Origin: Runella limosa DSM 17973
GTDB lineage: Bacteria > Bacteroidota > Bacteroidia > Cytophagales > Spirosomataceae
Assembly (NCBI RefSeq): GCF_000482465.1
Contig: NZ_AXVJ01000042.1
Location: 62,001 to 126,000, forward strand
Length of the DNA: 64,000 nucleotides
Reading direction: 5' to 3'
The notes below the pieces were generated by a model, which was not told where the DNA came from, ran no database searches, and was given only the letters and a program-made list of their open reading frames with translations. Each line of letters starts with the position of its first letter. Positions within the stretch are counted from its first letter, which is position 1. Position numbers and translations under genes: made by a program. Positions 8,568-20,300 of the stretch are shown piece after piece.

Positions 8568-9776
8568 ATGGCTGAAAAACGCAACTCTGCCCTTTTATTT
8601 ATCTTTATAACGTTACTGATTGACGTAACAGGTATTGGGATAATTATTCCCGTATTTCCTAAATTGATTACCGAGCTCATTCATGGTGATTTATCCCAAG
8701 CCTCTTTATACGGAGGTTGGCTCACGTTTGCGTATTCGGTAATGCAGTTTATATTTTCTCCAATTTTGGGTGGTTTAAGCGACCAATACGGGCGTCGGCC
8801 TGTGTTATTAGCCTCTCTTTTTGGATTTGGAATAGATTATATCTTCTTGGGTTTTGCCCCGAGTATAGGATGGTTGTTTGTAGGACGTCTCATTGCTGGC
8901 GTTTTGGGGGCAAGTTTTACCACAGCAGGCGCGTACATTGCGGATGTGAGCCCACCTGAAAAAAGAGCCCAAAATTTTGGATTGATTGGCGCAGCTTTCG
9001 GCTTAGGATTTATCATCGGTCCCATGCTTGGAGGGCTTCTTGGTCAGTATGGCGCCCGTGTTCCGTTTTTTGTGTCGGCGGGCTTGGCACTTTTAAATTG
9101 GGTATATGGGTATTTTGTACTTCCAGAATCACTGCTTCCCGAAAACCGCCGTCCGTTTGATTGGAAGCGGGCTAATCCTGTGGGTTCATTGCGCCATTTA
9201 AAAAAGTACCCTGTTATTTTTGGTTTGGTTATTCCACTGGTGTTGATTTATATCGCAGGTTATGCCACGCAGAGTACATGGACTTACTTTACCATGGAAA
9301 GATTTGGCTGGGACGAAAAATGGGTCGGATATTCACTGGCATTTGTAGGCGTAATGGCTGCTCTTGTACAAGGTGGTTTAACCCGTACGATTATCCCCCG
9401 TTTGGGCAACACAAAATCCATTTATTGGGGGTTAAGCGCCTACGGTATCAGCTTTTTTATGTACGCCTTCGCCAACCAAGGTTGGATGCTGTTTGCCATT
9501 ACCATTTTAGCCGCATTAGGAGGAATTGCCACACCTGCGCTTCAAGCCATTATGTCAAATGAGGTGCCTGCCAATGAGCAAGGAGAGCTCAGAGGAGCGC
9601 TTACGAGTTTGATGAGTTTAACGGCCGTTGTGGGGCCAGTGATGATGACGAGTTTGTTTGCTTATTTTACCACCACGGCTGCCCCCGTTATTTTTCCAGG
9701 TGCTCCGTTTGCAATGGGCGGAATTTTGACGCTTCTAAGTTTGGTTTTAGTGAAACAAATTTTATCGCGCAAATGA
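8568..9776 (+). CDS. MFS transporter, TCR/Tet-type drug efflux family
   Basis: 402 residues starting at the ATG at 8568 ([20 protein letters not shown]). A longer frame reaching back to 8478 overlaps the kinase and gives a poor N-terminus. Twelve hydrophobic segments are predicted by eye. The loop 2-3 motif [14 protein letters not shown] (MFS motif A) and the repeat [20 protein letters not shown] (motif C-like, antiporter) place it with the TetA/multidrug group DHA1. Export of a drug-like compound or a metabolite is probable; the substrate cannot be inferred. Together with the kinase it forms an insert between tuf and tRNA-Trp. No clear terminator hairpin follows. Confidence 0.9.
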   Translation: MAEKRNSALLFIFITLLIDVTGIGIIIPVFPKLITELIHGDLSQASLYGGWLTFAYSVMQFIFSPILGGLSDQYGRRPVLLASLFGFGIDYIFLGFAPSIGWLFVGRLIAGVLGASFTTAGAYIADVSPPEKRAQNFGLIGAAFGLGFIIGPMLGGLLGQYGARVPFFVSAGLALLNWVYGYFVLPESLLPENRRPFDWKRANPVGSLRHLKKYPVIFGLVIPLVLIYIAGYATQSTWTYFTMERFGWDEKWVGYSLAFVGVMAALVQGGLTRTIIPRLGNTKSIYWGLSAYGISFFMYAFANQGWMLFAITILAALGGIATPALQAIMSNEVPANEQGELRGALTSLMSLTAVVGPVMMTSLFAYFTTTAAPVIFPGAPFAMGGILTLLSLVLVKQILSRK

Positions 9777-9792
9777 TTTTTTTTGTAAAAGG

Positions 9793-9823
9793 TTGCAATT
9801 GAAAAAAATGTTTCATACTTTTG
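9793..9823 (+). promoter_or_regulatory. Bacteroidota-type promoter for tRNA-Trp-secE-nusG-rpl-rpo
   Basis: TTG at 9793-9795, a 20-base spacer and TACTTTTG at 9816-9823. It lies 17 bases behind the MFS stop codon and starts transcription just ahead of tRNA-Trp at 9852, so the downstream housekeeping operon has its own promoter. Confidence 0.85.
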
Positions 9824-9851
9824 CAGTCCGATTTCAAGAAGTATTATATAC

Positions 9852-9922
9852 ACGGGCATAGTTTAAAGGTAGAACTAAGGTCTCCAAAACCTTCGGTCTG
9901 GGTTCGAGTCCTGGTGCCCGTG
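9852..9922 (+). tRNA. tRNA-Trp (anticodon CCA)
   Basis: The acceptor stem pairs 9852-9858 (ACGGGCA) with 9915-9921, followed by discriminator G at 9922, as in other bacterial tRNA-Trp. U8-A9, the D arm GTTTAAAGGTAGAAC, the anticodon CCA in GGTCTCCAAAACC, and the T loop GGTTCGAGTCC are clear. The secE start codon is only 15 bases away. Confidence 0.96.
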
Positions 9923-9937
9923 CAACTTTTGCGCAAA

Positions 9938-10129
9938 ATGAACTCAATTGTAGAATTTTTTAAAGCCTCATGGGACGAGGTTCGGCACAATGTCACTTGG
10001 CCCAAGCTTAATGACCTTCAATCTAGTACAACACTTGTACTCCTCGGCTCGCTTATTTTTGCGGCAGTGGTAGGTCTCATGGACTTCCTATTTGAGAACG
10101 CTCTCAATTTCATTTATCAGTCATTCTAG
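9938..10129 (+). CDS. secE: Preprotein translocase subunit SecE
   Basis: 63 residues, the short single-membrane-segment SecE form. It is the SecY clamp of the Sec translocon in the inner membrane. The amphipathic helix VEFFKASWDEVRHNVTWPKL precedes one membrane span (TTLVLLGSLIFAAVVGLMDF). The ATG at 9938 begins this domain; earlier in-frame starts run through the tRNA-Trp gene and are rejected. Neighbours tRNA-Trp and nusG fit the universal trnW-secE-nusG order. Confidence 0.96.
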   Translation: MNSIVEFFKASWDEVRHNVTWPKLNDLQSSTTLVLLGSLIFAAVVGLMDFLFENALNFIYQSF

Positions 10130-10163
10130 GGTTTTGCCCCGGTTATCCAAACGTTGAGCAGGT

Positions 10164-10718
10164 ATGAGTAATCTGAATTGGTACGTTATCCGGGCTGTGT
10201 CTGGTCAAGAAAAAAAGATTAAATCTTATCTTGAAAATGAAATCGTCAGACAAGGCCTTCAAGAAGCTATTCCCGAAATTTTAATTCCAACGGAAAAAAT
10301 TGTCGAAATGCGTAACGGTAAGAAACGCATCCGCGAGAAGAACTTTTTCCCTGGGTACATCATCATTTCGGCCGATTTGGCAAAAGGAGAAACACATCAC
10401 CTTATTACGACAATGCCAGGTGTATTGGGCTTTTTGGGAAATACCAGTGGTAACTCAAAAATACCAGTTCCGTTGCGTCAGTCGGAAATCAATCGGATTT
10501 TAGGTAAGGTCGAAGATGCGGTAGAAGAAGTTGAAGCGCCAAAAGTAAGTTTCTTAAAAGGCGAGAGTGTTAAAATTACCGACGGACCTTTCAGTGGCTT
10601 TATCGGAACAGTAGAAGAAATTTTTGACGACAAGAAGAAGCTTAATGTCGTCGTGAAAATATTCGGGCGTAGTACGCCCGTGGAGTTGGGTTACGCACAA
10701 GTCGAAAAAGAGAGCTGA
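10164..10718 (+). CDS. nusG: Transcription termination/antitermination protein NusG
   Basis: 184 residues. The N-terminal NGN domain begins [20 protein letters not shown], with [12 protein letters not shown] and [11 protein letters not shown] following. The C-terminal KOW domain is visible as [27 protein letters not shown]. It binds the RNA polymerase clamp and, through KOW, Rho or ribosomal protein S10. It lies 34 bases after secE and 99 bases before rplK in the conserved order. Confidence 0.98.
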   Translation: MSNLNWYVIRAVSGQEKKIKSYLENEIVRQGLQEAIPEILIPTEKIVEMRNGKKRIREKNFFPGYIIISADLAKGETHHLITTMPGVLGFLGNTSGNSKIPVPLRQSEINRILGKVEDAVEEVEAPKVSFLKGESVKITDGPFSGFIGTVEEIFDDKKKLNVVVKIFGRSTPVELGYAQVEKES

Positions 10719-10817
10719 TTTTTCAGAATGTTGCCGGGAGTACGAGACAAAAAGCTTCCATGTTGTCTATCAGCCGTACGTCCGAACCGGTAACGCCAAT
10801 TTAAACGTTTTAAAACG

Positions 10818-11261
10818 ATGGCGAAAGAAGTAGCAGGTTACGTCAAACTGCAAGTGAAAGGTGGCCAAGCCAATCCTTCCCCCCCAATTGGACCAGCACT
10901 TGGTTCTAAGGGTTTGAACATCATGGAGTTCTGCAAGCAATTTAACGGTCGTACGCAGGACAAAATGGGTGTAATCTTACCCGTTGTAATTACGTACTAC
11001 AAAGACAAATCATTTGAATTTGTTATCAAAACTCCACCAGCACCTATCTTGCTTTTGGAGGCTGCAAAAATTAAACTTGGTTCAGCTCAACCTAACCGTA
11101 AGAAAGTGGGTTCAGTTAGCTGGGATCAAGTGAAAACGATTGCTGAAACAAAGATGCCAGATTTGAACTGCTTTACGATAGAATCCGCAATGAAAATGAT
11201 TGCAGGTACAGCACGTAGTATGGGGATTACAGTATCAGGTAAAGCCCCTTGGGATAACTAA
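10818..11261 (+). CDS. rplK: 50S ribosomal protein L11
   Basis: 147 residues, family-typical. The N-terminal domain contains [20 protein letters not shown] and the C-terminal RNA-binding domain ends [16 protein letters not shown]11 binds the GTPase centre of 23S rRNA with L10 and is needed for the stringent response. Start ATG directly matches the conserved [11 protein letters not shown]. Confidence 0.99.
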   Translation: MAKEVAGYVKLQVKGGQANPSPPIGPALGSKGLNIMEFCKQFNGRTQDKMGVILPVVITYYKDKSFEFVIKTPPAPILLLEAAKIKLGSAQPNRKKVGSVSWDQVKTIAETKMPDLNCFTIESAMKMIAGTARSMGITVSGKAPWDN

Positions 11262-11292
11262 TCACGAAGCGGACGTAAAGACATTTTGAACA

Positions 11293-11991
11293 ATGGCAAA
11301 GTTGACTAAAAAAAGAAAAGAAGCTTTAGCGAAATACGATGCTAAAATCGAGTACTCGTTCGAGAAAGCTGCAGAAATTCTGAAAGACATCACCTACACG
11401 AAGTTTGATGCTTCGGTAGATATTGATGTGCGTTTGGGTGTTGACCCCCGCAAAGCAGACCAAATGGTTCGTGGCGTGGTGGCTTTACCACACGGTACAG
11501 GTCGTGAAGTACGTGTATTGGTACTTTGTTCGCCTGATAAAGAAGCCGAAGCAAAAGAAGCTGGTGCTGACTTCGTTGGGTTGGATGAGTTTATTCAGAA
11601 AATCGAAAAAGGATGGACTGATGTGGACGTAATCATTACAATGCCAACTGTAATGGCCAAAATTGGCCGTTTGGGTAAAATCTTAGGTCCTCGTGGCTTG
11701 ATGCCTAACCCTAAGTCAGGTACGGTAACGTTGGAAGTTGGTAAAGCAGTAAAAGAGGTAAAAGCAGGTAAAATTGATTTCAAGGTTGACAAGTTTGGTA
11801 TTATCCACGCTAGTATCGGCCGTGTATCTTTTGGTCCTGATAAAATTGCCCAAAATGCTCAAGAGTTGATTGCGACTTTAATGAGGCTTAAACCTTCTTC
11901 GGCTAAAGGTACTTACGTAAAAAGCGTACACCTCTCAAGCACAATGAGTCCAGGTGTCATCATCGATAAAAGCACGATTGCAGGAATATAA
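11293..11991 (+). CDS. rplA: 50S ribosomal protein L1
   Basis: 232 residues. Conserved segments [40 protein letters not shown] and [10 protein letters not shown] are present. L1 forms the mobile L1 stalk on 23S rRNA and usually represses its own operon by binding the rplK leader. The gap to rplK is 31 bases; rplJ starts 2 bases after its stop. Confidence 0.99.
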   Translation: MAKLTKKRKEALAKYDAKIEYSFEKAAEILKDITYTKFDASVDIDVRLGVDPRKADQMVRGVVALPHGTGREVRVLVLCSPDKEAEAKEAGADFVGLDEFIQKIEKGWTDVDVIITMPTVMAKIGRLGKILGPRGLMPNPKSGTVTLEVGKAVKEVKAGKIDFKVDKFGIIHASIGRVSFGPDKIAQNAQELIATLMRLKPSSAKGTYVKSVHLSSTMSPGVIIDKSTIAGI

Positions 11992-11993
11992 TT

Positions 11994-12527
11994 ATGACAC
12001 GCGAAGAAAAAGCCGTTATCATAGAGGAACTCAGCGACAAGTTCAAGGCGATTCCTTACTTCTATATTGTTGATGCCGCAGGCATGACAGTTGGAGAAAC
12101 AAATAACTTACGCCGTAAGTGTTTTAACCAAGGAGTAGAGTATCGTGTTGTTAAAAACACGCTGATTGCAAAGGCACTTGAAACACTAGATACAGATTAT
12201 ACACCATTCAACGAAAGCGTTTTGACTGGTTTCTCTGGCATCATGTTTCACCAAGAGTCAGGCAAAGTAGCTGCTAAATTGATCAAAGAATTTCGTAAAG
12301 AATCAGGCAACGACAAATTGAAGCTTAAAGGTGCTTCGGTTGAGTATAGCCTTTTCATTGGCGAAAATCAATTAGATACGCTCTTGACCCTGAAATCAAG
12401 ACAAGAATTAATCGGGGAAATCGTTGGCTTGTTGCAATCTCCTGCGAAAAATGTCGTATCGGCATTGCAAAGCGGAGGCGGCAAATTGGCTGGTATCCTC
12501 AAAACCCTTTCAGAACGCGAAGGGTAA
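11994..12527 (+). CDS. rplJ: 50S ribosomal protein L10
   Basis: 177 residues. L10 is the base of the L7/L12 stalk. The N-terminal rRNA-binding domain includes MTREEKAVIIEELSDKF and RRKCFNQGVEYRVVKNTLIA; the C-terminal helix that binds L12 dimers is near QSPAKNVVSALQSGGGKLAG. The tight spacing after rplA suggests translational coupling. In many bacteria L10 with L12 represses this part of the operon by binding the leader; here no separate leader exists ahead of rplJ. Confidence 0.98.
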   Translation: MTREEKAVIIEELSDKFKAIPYFYIVDAAGMTVGETNNLRRKCFNQGVEYRVVKNTLIAKALETLDTDYTPFNESVLTGFSGIMFHQESGKVAAKLIKEFRKESGNDKLKLKGASVEYSLFIGENQLDTLLTLKSRQELIGEIVGLLQSPAKNVVSALQSGGGKLAGILKTLSEREG

Positions 12528-12641
12528 TTCAAGTACTAAATTTGAAGCATTGAAAATTATTCAGATATTAATTTCACTGCTTCAAGTTCACAAATTTTCA
12601 AATTCAAAAAAACTCGTAACAAATTTTAACATTACAATAAA

Positions 12642-13022
12642 ATGGCAGATTTGAAAGCATTCGCAGAACAGCTTGTTAATCTTACAGTAAAGGAAGTAAA
12701 TGAACTTGCTGCAATCTTGAAAGATGAGTACGGTATCGAACCAGCAGCAGCAGCTCCAGTAATGGTAGCAGCAGGTGGTGGTGGTGATGCAGCTCCAGTT
12801 GTAGAAGAAAAAACAGCTTTTGATGTAATCTTGAAATCAGGCGGTGCTGCTAAATTGCAAGTTGTTAAACTTGTAAAAGACTTGACAGGTCTTGGCTTGA
12901 AAGAAGCTAAAGAATTGGTTGACGGCGCTCCAAAACCATTGAAAGAAGGTATTGCTAAAGACGAAGCAGAAGCTTTGAAAAAGCAATTGGAAGAAGCTGG
13001 TGCTGAAGTAGAAATCAAGTAA
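12642..13022 (+). CDS. rplL: 50S ribosomal protein L7/L12
   Basis: 126 residues. The N-terminal dimerisation region ([20 protein letters not shown]), the Ala-rich hinge ([20 protein letters not shown]) and the factor-binding C-terminal domain ([40 protein letters not shown]) are intact. It recruits elongation factors to the ribosome. A 114-base gap to rplJ carries no obvious hairpin. A 341-base structured leader follows before rpoB. Confidence 0.99.
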   Translation: MADLKAFAEQLVNLTVKEVNELAAILKDEYGIEPAAAAPVMVAAGGGGDAAPVVEEKTAFDVILKSGGAAKLQVVKLVKDLTGLGLKEAKELVDGAPKPLKEGIAKDEAEALKKQLEEAGAEVEIK

Positions 13023-13363
13023 TTTCTGCGCTTGGCGCTCCTAAAAACAAACGGAAATAGGCCTGACCTTGTGTCAGGTCTTTTCCTGTTTAAGTAAGTA
13101 CCGCTGTTTTGGCTATTGAAAACAGCAACAGTTAGTCAAAAATCAGAAATAATACAGTTAATCTGACATCTAACTACAATAGCGTTTCTTCTTTAATGAG
13201 TTTCTGCCTGAAACACTTCGCTACTCGTAGGGGCGATGCACAGGGGCGAAATTCTAAAATCTACGAGGCAAGCTAAGTTTTTTGCAAACTAACTATTTGA
13301 GTCCTCGCGTTCAGTATCCTTAGAACGTCGCCTGGTTCTTATCCACCAAAAACTTGTAAAGCC
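13023..13363 (+). other. Structured rplL-rpoB intergenic leader
   Basis: 341 bases without a gene. Visible RNA elements in order: a terminator-like hairpin at 13059-13081, a second hairpin 13103-13110/13119-13126 (GCTGTTTT with its complement), and a long-range stem CTCGTAG 13224-13230 with CTACGAG 13261-13267. The last encloses two direct copies of AGGGGCGA at 13229-13236 and 13242-13249; TTCGC at 13217-13221 can alternatively pair with GCGAA at 13246-13250. No consensus promoter is seen. The layout suggests partial termination with regulated read-through into rpoB, by analogy with the rplL-rpoB attenuator of Escherichia coli; this is inference. Confidence 0.55.
13059..13090 (+). terminator. 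Terminator-like attenuator hairpin between rplL and rpoB
   Basis: AGGCCTGAC at 13059-13067 pairs with GTCAGGTCT at 13073-13081 (one G-T pair, 5-base loop), then TTTTCCTGTT. The stem is short and the T tract broken, which fits a partial terminator rather than a full stop, consistent with rpoB needing read-through. Confidence 0.65.
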
Positions 13364-16300
13364 TTGGTAACCAAACAAACTCCACGTAGAAGTTTTGCCC
13401 GGATTAAACCTGTTATTGATTATCCGGACTTCCTTGACGTACAGCTTCGCTCGTATCGCGAATTCGTTAATTTAGATACCGCAGCCGAAGAACGTCACAA
13501 AGAAGGGTTGTACAAAGTATTCCAAGAGAATTTTCCAATCTCTGATTCACGTGAAAACTTTGTCCTTGAATTCGTTGATTATGCCCTAGATCCACCTAAA
13601 TACTCTGTTAATGAGTGTATTTCACGTGGACTTACGTATTCGGTGCCATTGAAGGCAAAACTACGCCTAAAATGTAATGACGCTGATAACGAAGATTTTG
13701 AAACAATTGAGCAAGAAGTGTTCTTGGGAGCTATCCCGTACATGACTGAAAAAGGCTCTTTTGTAATTAATGGAGCTGAACGCGTTATCGTTTCTCAGCT
13801 ACACCGTTCGCCAGGGGTGTTTTTCTCAATGAGTAAGCACACCAACGGTACTAAATTGTACTCGGCACGGATTATTCCTTTTAAAGGGTCTTGGATTGAA
13901 TTTTCTACGGACGTAAACAACGTAATGTATGCGTACATCGACCGTAAGAAAAAGTTCCCTGTGACTACCCTTCTACGGGCGATTGGCTTCGGTTCAGACA
14001 AAGAAATCCTTGATTTGTTCGAACTTTCAGAAGAAATCCCTGCTACTTCTGCCAGCTTGAAAAAAGCCGTAGGCCGCCGCCTAGCTGCGCGGGTACTACG
14101 TACTTGGACAGAAGACTTCGTGGATGAAGATACTGGTGAAGTAGTATCAATCAGCCGTAACGAAGTGTTGCTTGAGCGTGACTCTCTTATCACGGCCGGT
14201 GACTTAGACGTGATCCTTGATTCGGGGCAGAAATCAATTATTATGCACCGTGAGGACATGAACATGGCCGATTATAATATCATTTATAACACGTTGCAAA
14301 AAGACAGCTCTAACTCAGAAAAAGAAGCTGTTGAGCAAATCTACCGCCAATTGCGTAACGCCGAAGCTCCCGACGAACAAACTGCTCGTGAAGTAATTCA
14401 GAGCTTGTTCTTCTCGGATAAGCGTTATGACTTGGGTGATGTAGGTCGCTACCGTGTCAATAAAAAATTGCAATTGGATATTGCGATGTCAACGAAAGTA
14501 CTAACGACGCAAGACATCGTTTCCATTGTAAAATACCTGATTGGTCTTATCAATGCCAAAGCCGTAGTCGATGATATCGACCACTTGTCAAACCGCCGTG
14601 TTCGTACGGTAGGTGAGCAATTATGGGCACAATTTGGGGTTGGTTTGGCACGTATGTCGCGTACCATCAAAGAACGTATGAACGTTCGTGATAACGAAGA
14701 CTTCAAACCAATCGACTTGATTAATGCACGTACGTTGTCGTCGGTAATCAACTCGTTCTTTGGAACCAACCAGCTTTCGCAGTTCATGGACCAAACCAAC
14801 CCACTGGCTGAAATCACGCACAAGCGTCGTATGTCAGCACTTGGGCCAGGTGGTTTGAGCCGCGAGCGTGCAGGTTTCGAGGTTCGTGACGTTCACTACA
14901 CGCACTACGGACGTCTTTGTACGATTGAAACTCCTGAAGGACCAAACATCGGTTTGATTTCTTCGCTTTGCGTTTATGCAAAAACCAACAGCATGGGCTT
15001 CATCGAAACACCTTACCGCGTTATTAACGATGGTAAGTTGTCGAATGAACTTGTGTATTTGACCGCAGAAGAAGAAGATTCTAAATACATCGCCCAAGCC
15101 AATGCGTCGGTGGACGATAACGGAACCTTCTTGGTTGATAAAATCAAGACACGTTTTGAAGGTGACTTCCCAATGGTAGAGCCTGCGCAGGTGTCTTTGA
15201 TGGATATTGCAGCAAACCAGATTGTATCGGTAGCGGCTTCGATGATTCCGTTCTTGGAGCACGATGACGCCAACCGTGCCTTGATGGGTTCAAACATGCA
15301 ACGTCAGGCGGTGCCATTGCTCCGCCCACAGGCGCCAATCGTAGGGACAGGTTTGGAAGGCCGCGTAGCTCGCGACTCACGTGCTTTGGTGGTAGCCGAA
15401 GGAAACGGGGTAGTTGAGTTTGTAGATGCAACCAAGATTGTTATTCGTTATGAGCGTTCGTACGAGCAGCGTTTGGTAAGCTTCGATAGCGACATCGTAA
15501 CGTATGATTTGATTAAGTTCCGTCGTACTAACCAAGATACTTGTATCAACCTTAAACCGATGGTTTTGAAAGGCCAACCGGTAGAAAAAGGGCAAATCTT
15601 GAGCGAAGGATATGCGACTGAAGGTGGTGAATTGGCACTTGGACGTAACCTCCTCGTAGCCTTCATGCCTTGGCAAGGGTATAACTTTGAGGATGCGATT
15701 GTAATTTCTGAGCGTGTAGTACGCGAAGATATTTTTACTTCAATCCACATCGAAGAGTACGACCTTGAAGTACGTGATACCAAACGCGGTGAGGAAGAGT
15801 TGACAGCGGAAATTCCGAACGTAAGTGAGGAGGCTGTTAAAAATCTCGACGAAAACGGTATCGTTCGCGTAGGAACGGAAGTAAAAGAAGGAGATATTTT
15901 GATTGGTAAGATTACGCCAAAAGGTGAATCAGATCCTACACCAGAAGAAAAACTTCTCCGTGCTATCTTTGGAGATAAAGCAGGTGATGTGAAGGATGCT
16001 TCACGCAAAGCACCTCCATCGATGAAAGGGGTAGTTGTAGATACAAAACTTTTCTCTCGTCCAGGCCGCGATGAGCGCGTAAAACAAAAAGACGAGTTGA
16101 AAGTGTTGATGAAGAGCTACGGACGCGACTTGAGCAAACTCCGTGAAGTTCTTATCGACAAAATGGCAGAATTGCTTGATGGTAAAACGGGTGCTGGAGT
16201 GAAGCACAAGTTTGGCGAAGAAATCATGAGTAAAGGCGTGAAATTTAGCCGCGTGAACATCATCAACAATATCTTCCCAGACAAAAACCCGTACCGTGAC

Positions 16301-17221
16301 GAAGGTGGCTACGTTGTTCCAGAAGAAGTAAACCTTTTGGGTGACTTAATCATCGAAGGCTGGACGGACGACCCAACGACCAACAAGCTGTTGTTTGAGA
16401 TGGTGAAAAACTATCAAAAACGCCGCAACGAGATTTCGGGACGTTTCAAACGTGACCGCTTTACGTTGGAAGTTGGAGACGAATTACCTGCGGGTATCGT
16501 GAAATTGGCGAAAGTATATATCGCTAAAAAACGTAAACTCAAAGTGGGTGATAAAATGGCGGGTCGCCACGGTAACAAAGGGGTTGTGGCCAAAATCGTT
16601 CGCGATGAAGACATGCCTTTCTTGGCCGATGGAACACCAATGGACATCGTATTGAACCCTCTAGGGGTACCTTCGCGTATGAACATCGGTCAGATTTACG
16701 AAACCATCTTGGCATGGGCAGGTCGTAAATTAGGCCGTAAATACGCAACGCCAATCTTTGATGGTGCTACTGAAGACCAAGTAGTTTCTGAATTGAACGA
16801 AGCAGGAATTCCTTCGTTTGGACGTACACCACTTTATGATGGGCAATCGGGTGATAAATTTGACCAAGCAGTTACAGTAGGTATCATGTACATGCTTAAA
16901 CTGGGTCACTTGGTGGATGACAAAATGCACGCTCGTTCGATCGGACCATACTCACTTATTACGCAGCAACCATTGGGTGGTAAGGCACAGTTTGGTGGAC
17001 AGCGTTTCGGAGAGATGGAGGTTTGGGCGCTTGAGGCGTTTGGAGCTTCTCACATCCTTCAAGAGATTTTGACAGTGAAGTCCGATGACGTAATTGGACG
17101 GGCAAAAGCGTACGAGGCAATCGTAAAAGGTGAAAACCTTCCGAAGCCAAATATTCCAGAATCATTCAACGTATTGATTCACGAATTACGCGGTCTTGCC
17201 CTCGAAATTACGATGGACTAA
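13364..17221 (+). CDS. rpoB: DNA-directed RNA polymerase subunit beta
   Basis: 1285 residues, normal for Bacteroidota. The rifampicin-binding segment ([17 protein letters not shown] then [20 protein letters not shown]) carries the usual residues, so no resistance change is seen. Other core motifs include [15 protein letters not shown] and [16 protein letters not shown] (active-centre lysines). The start is a TTG at 13364 (protein [20 protein letters not shown]); I find no in-frame ATG in the preceding 45 bases or before residue 100, so the unusual start appears real. rpoC follows after 109 bases. Confidence 0.98.
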   Translation: MVTKQTPRRSFARIKPVIDYPDFLDVQLRSYREFVNLDTAAEERHKEGLYKVFQENFPISDSRENFVLEFVDYALDPPKYSVNECISRGLTYSVPLKAKLRLKCNDADNEDFETIEQEVFLGAIPYMTEKGSFVINGAERVIVSQLHRSPGVFFSMSKHTNGTKLYSARIIPFKGSWIEFSTDVNNVMYAYIDRKKKFPVTTLLRAIGFGSDKEILDLFELSEEIPATSASLKKAVGRRLAARVLRTWTEDFVDEDTGEVVSISRNEVLLERDSLITAGDLDVILDSGQKSIIMHREDMNMADYNIIYNTLQKDSSNSEKEAVEQIYRQLRNAEAPDEQTAREVIQSLFFSDKRYDLGDVGRYRVNKKLQLDIAMSTKVLTTQDIVSIVKYLIGLINAKAVVDDIDHLSNRRVRTVGEQLWAQFGVGLARMSRTIKERMNVRDNEDFKPIDLINARTLSSVINSFFGTNQLSQFMDQTNPLAEITHKRRMSALGPGGLSRERAGFEVRDVHYTHYGRLCTIETPEGPNIGLISSLCVYAKTNSMGFIETPYRVINDGKLSNELVYLTAEEEDSKYIAQANASVDDNGTFLVDKIKTRFEGDFPMVEPAQVSLMDIAANQIVSVAASMIPFLEHDDANRALMGSNMQRQAVPLLRPQAPIVGTGLEGRVARDSRALVVAEGNGVVEFVDATKIVIRYERSYEQRLVSFDSDIVTYDLIKFRRTNQDTCINLKPMVLKGQPVEKGQILSEGYATEGGELALGRNLLVAFMPWQGYNFEDAIVISERVVREDIFTSIHIEEYDLEVRDTKRGEEELTAEIPNVSEEAVKNLDENGIVRVGTEVKEGDILIGKITPKGESDPTPEEKLLRAIFGDKAGDVKDASRKAPPSMKGVVVDTKLFSRPGRDERVKQKDELKVLMKSYGRDLSKLREVLIDKMAELLDGKTGAGVKHKFGEEIMSKGVKFSRVNIINNIFPDKNPYRDEGGYVVPEEVNLLGDLIIEGWTDDPTTNKLLFEMVKNYQKRRNEISGRFKRDRFTLEVGDELPAGIVKLAKVYIAKKRKLKVGDKMAGRHGNKGVVAKIVRDEDMPFLADGTPMDIVLNPLGVPSRMNIGQIYETILAWAGRKLGRKYATPIFDGATEDQVVSELNEAGIPSFGRTPLYDGQSGDKFDQAVTVGIMYMLKLGHLVDDKMHARSIGPYSLITQQPLGGKAQFGGQRFGEMEVWALEAFGASHILQEILTVKSDDVIGRAKAYEAIVKGENLPKPNIPESFNVLIHELRGLALEITMD

Positions 17222-17330
17222 TCAATGTTTGGGGTTTACTGTTTTGGATTTGCGGTTGGTAATACAACCCTAAACTTGAGATAGTAAACTCTAAACTTTA
17301 AACAAAAATTTCACACAAATCATATCGAAA

Positions 17331-20300
17331 ATGTCATTCAAGAAAAACAAGAAAATCAATAGTGACTTTTCGCGGATTACCATCAGTTTGGCTTCGCCAG
17401 AGTCTATTCTGGAAAGCTCATACGGTGAAGTAACGCAACCCGAAACCATCAACTATCGGACCTATAAGCCTGAAATGGGTGGACTTTTCTGCGAGCGTAT
17501 CTTCGGTCCCGTAAAAGACTGGGAATGCCACTGTGGTAAATATAAGCGTATTCGTTATAAGGGCATTATCTGTGACCGTTGTGGGGTGGAAGTAACGGAG
17601 AAAAAAGTACGTCGTGAACGTATGGGACACATCGAATTGGTGGTGCCTGTTGCTCACATTTGGTACTTCCGTAGCTTACCTAACAAAATTGGTTATTTGT
17701 TAGGCTTGTCAACCAAGAAATTGGACCAAATCATCTACTACGAACGTTACGTAGTAGTTCAACCAGGTGTGAAAGCAGAAGATGGAGTCAATAAAATGGA
17801 CTTCTTGACTGAAGATGAATACTTGGATATTATGGATCGTCTTCCACGTGAAAATCAACTTCTTCCAGATACAGACCCGAACAAATTCATCGCTAAGATG
17901 GGGGCTGAAGGATTAGAGTTGTTGTTGTCACGTACGCAATTAGACGAACTTTCGTACGAGTTGCGCCACAATGCCGCAAACGATACTTCGCAACAGCGTA
18001 AAGCAGAAGCGTTGAAGCGTTTGAAAGTTGTTGAAGCACTTCGTGACGCCAATACACGCATCGAAAACCGCCCAGAATGGATGGTGATTCGGATGGTGCC
18101 AGTGATTCCACCAGAACTTCGTCCGCTTGTGCCTTTGGACGGTGGACGTTTTGCTACGTCTGACCTTAACGACCTCTACCGTCGTGTAATCATTCGTAAC
18201 AACCGTTTGAAGCGTCTGATTGAAATCAAAGCGCCAGAAGTAATTTTGCGTAACGAAAAACGGATGTTGCAAGAAGCGGTTGACTCGCTATTCGACAACA
18301 GCCGTAAAGTAAACGCGGTACGCTCGGAAGGTAACCGTGCCTTGAAATCACTTTCAGATATGTTGAAAGGAAAGCAAGGTCGTTTCCGTCAGAACTTGCT
18401 CGGTAAGCGGGTTGACTACTCAGGTCGTTCGGTAATTGTGGTAGGTCCAGAACTCAAACTTCACGAGTGTGGTCTTCCCAAAGACATGGCGGCAGAGTTG
18501 TTTAAGCCGTTTATTATTCGCAAGCTGATTGAGCGTGGTATTGTTAAGACAGTAAAATCAGCCAAGAAAATCGTTGACCGCAAAGATCCTGTTGTTTGGG
18601 ACATCTTGGAAAACGTATTGAAAGGCCACCCTGTATTGCTTAACCGTGCTCCTACCCTTCACCGTTTGGGTATCCAAGCCTTCCAACCTAAGTTGATTGA
18701 AGGAAAAGCGATTCAGTTGCACCCATTAGTATGTACGGCCTTCAACGCCGACTTTGACGGTGACCAGATGGCGGTACACGTACCACTAGGTCAAGAGGCT
18801 ATTTTGGAAGCATCGTTGTTGATGTTGTCATCGCACAACATCTTGAACCCTGCCAACGGAGCGCCAATTACCGTACCTTCACAAGACATGGTATTGGGTC
18901 TTTATTACGTAACAAAAGGACGTAAATCGACCCCTGAAATACCTATCGCTGGAGAAGGAATGACATTCTACGGGGCTGAAGAAGTAATCATCGCCCTCAA
19001 CGAAGGAAAAGTGTCTAAACACGCAAATATCAAGTGCCGTGTGACAGTTCGTAACGAGGATGGTTCGCTTGAGAAAAAATTGATTGATACGGTTGCAGGA
19101 CGTCTATTGTTCAACCAGTGCGTTCCTGAATCCGTAGGATATATCAATGAATTGTTGACGAAGAAGAAACTTCAACAAATCATTGGACACGTCTTCAAGA
19201 TTGCGGGTAATGCACGTTGTGCGCAATTCTTGGACGACATCAAGCAACTTGGTTTCCAAACAGCCTTCAAAGGTGGTTTGTCAATCGGTTTGGGAGATAT
19301 TAAAATCCCAGATGTGAAATGGCAACTCATCGAAGGAGCGAAAGAAGAAGTTCAAGGTGTGATGGACAACTTCATGATGGGTCTTATCACTGAAAACGAG
19401 CGTTATAACCAAATTATCGACGTTTGGACACGTACCAACACGAAATTGGCCAATACGCTTTTGACCCAATTGGAGAACGACCAACAAGGCTTCAACTCCG
19501 TTTATATGATGATGCACTCGGGAGCCCGTGGTTCTCGCGAGCAGGTACGTCAGTTGGGAGGTATGCGTGGTTTGATGGCGAAACCTCAGAAAAACCTTGC
19601 TGGGGGCGTTGGAGAAATCATCGAAAACCCAATCCTTTCAAACTTTAAGGAAGGTCTCGACGTACTTGAGTACTTTATCTCTACCCACGGTGCGCGTAAA
19701 GGTTTGGCCGATACGGCCTTGAAAACAGCCGATGCGGGTTACTTGACACGTCGTTTGCACGACGTAGCTCAGGACGTGGTTGTGAACGAAGTTGACTGTG
19801 GAACATTGCGCGGTATCGAGATTTCAGCACTGAAAGACAACGAGGACATCGTTGAGCCATTGTCTGAGCGTATTTTGGGACGGGTTTCTGTACACGATGT
19901 AATGGACCCACTTTCGGGTGAGTTAATTTTGGCATCAGGCCAAGAAATCACGGAAGAAATCGCGGCTCGTATCGACGAAACTAGCATCGAAACCGTAGAA
20001 ATCCGCTCAGTATTGACTTGCGAAACCCGCAGTGGGGTTTGTTCAAAATGCTACGGACGTAACTTGGCGTCGGGGCGCATGGCCGAAATCGGTGAGTCGG
20101 TGGGGGTTATTGCCTCACAGTCAATCGGTGAGCCAGGTACGCAGCTGACACTTCGTACGTTCCACGTTGGGGGTACTGCGCAAAACATCGCAGTAGAAGC
20201 CAACATCAGAGCGAAATTTGAAGGTAAGATTGAGTTTGAAGATATGCGTACCGTAGAGTCAACGGATGCCGAAGGAAATCCAGTAACGATTGTAATGGGT

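Noticed and set aside
9821-9937. Extended N-terminus of SecE reaching back to 9821
   Set aside because: It runs through the tRNA-Trp gene; the ATG at 9938 gives the family-typical 63-residue protein.
13795-17165. Long minus-strand ORFs inside rpoB (for example 13795-14265 and 15448-16008)
   Set aside because: They are complementary shadows of the highly biased rpoB codons, lack family features, and have no promoter.
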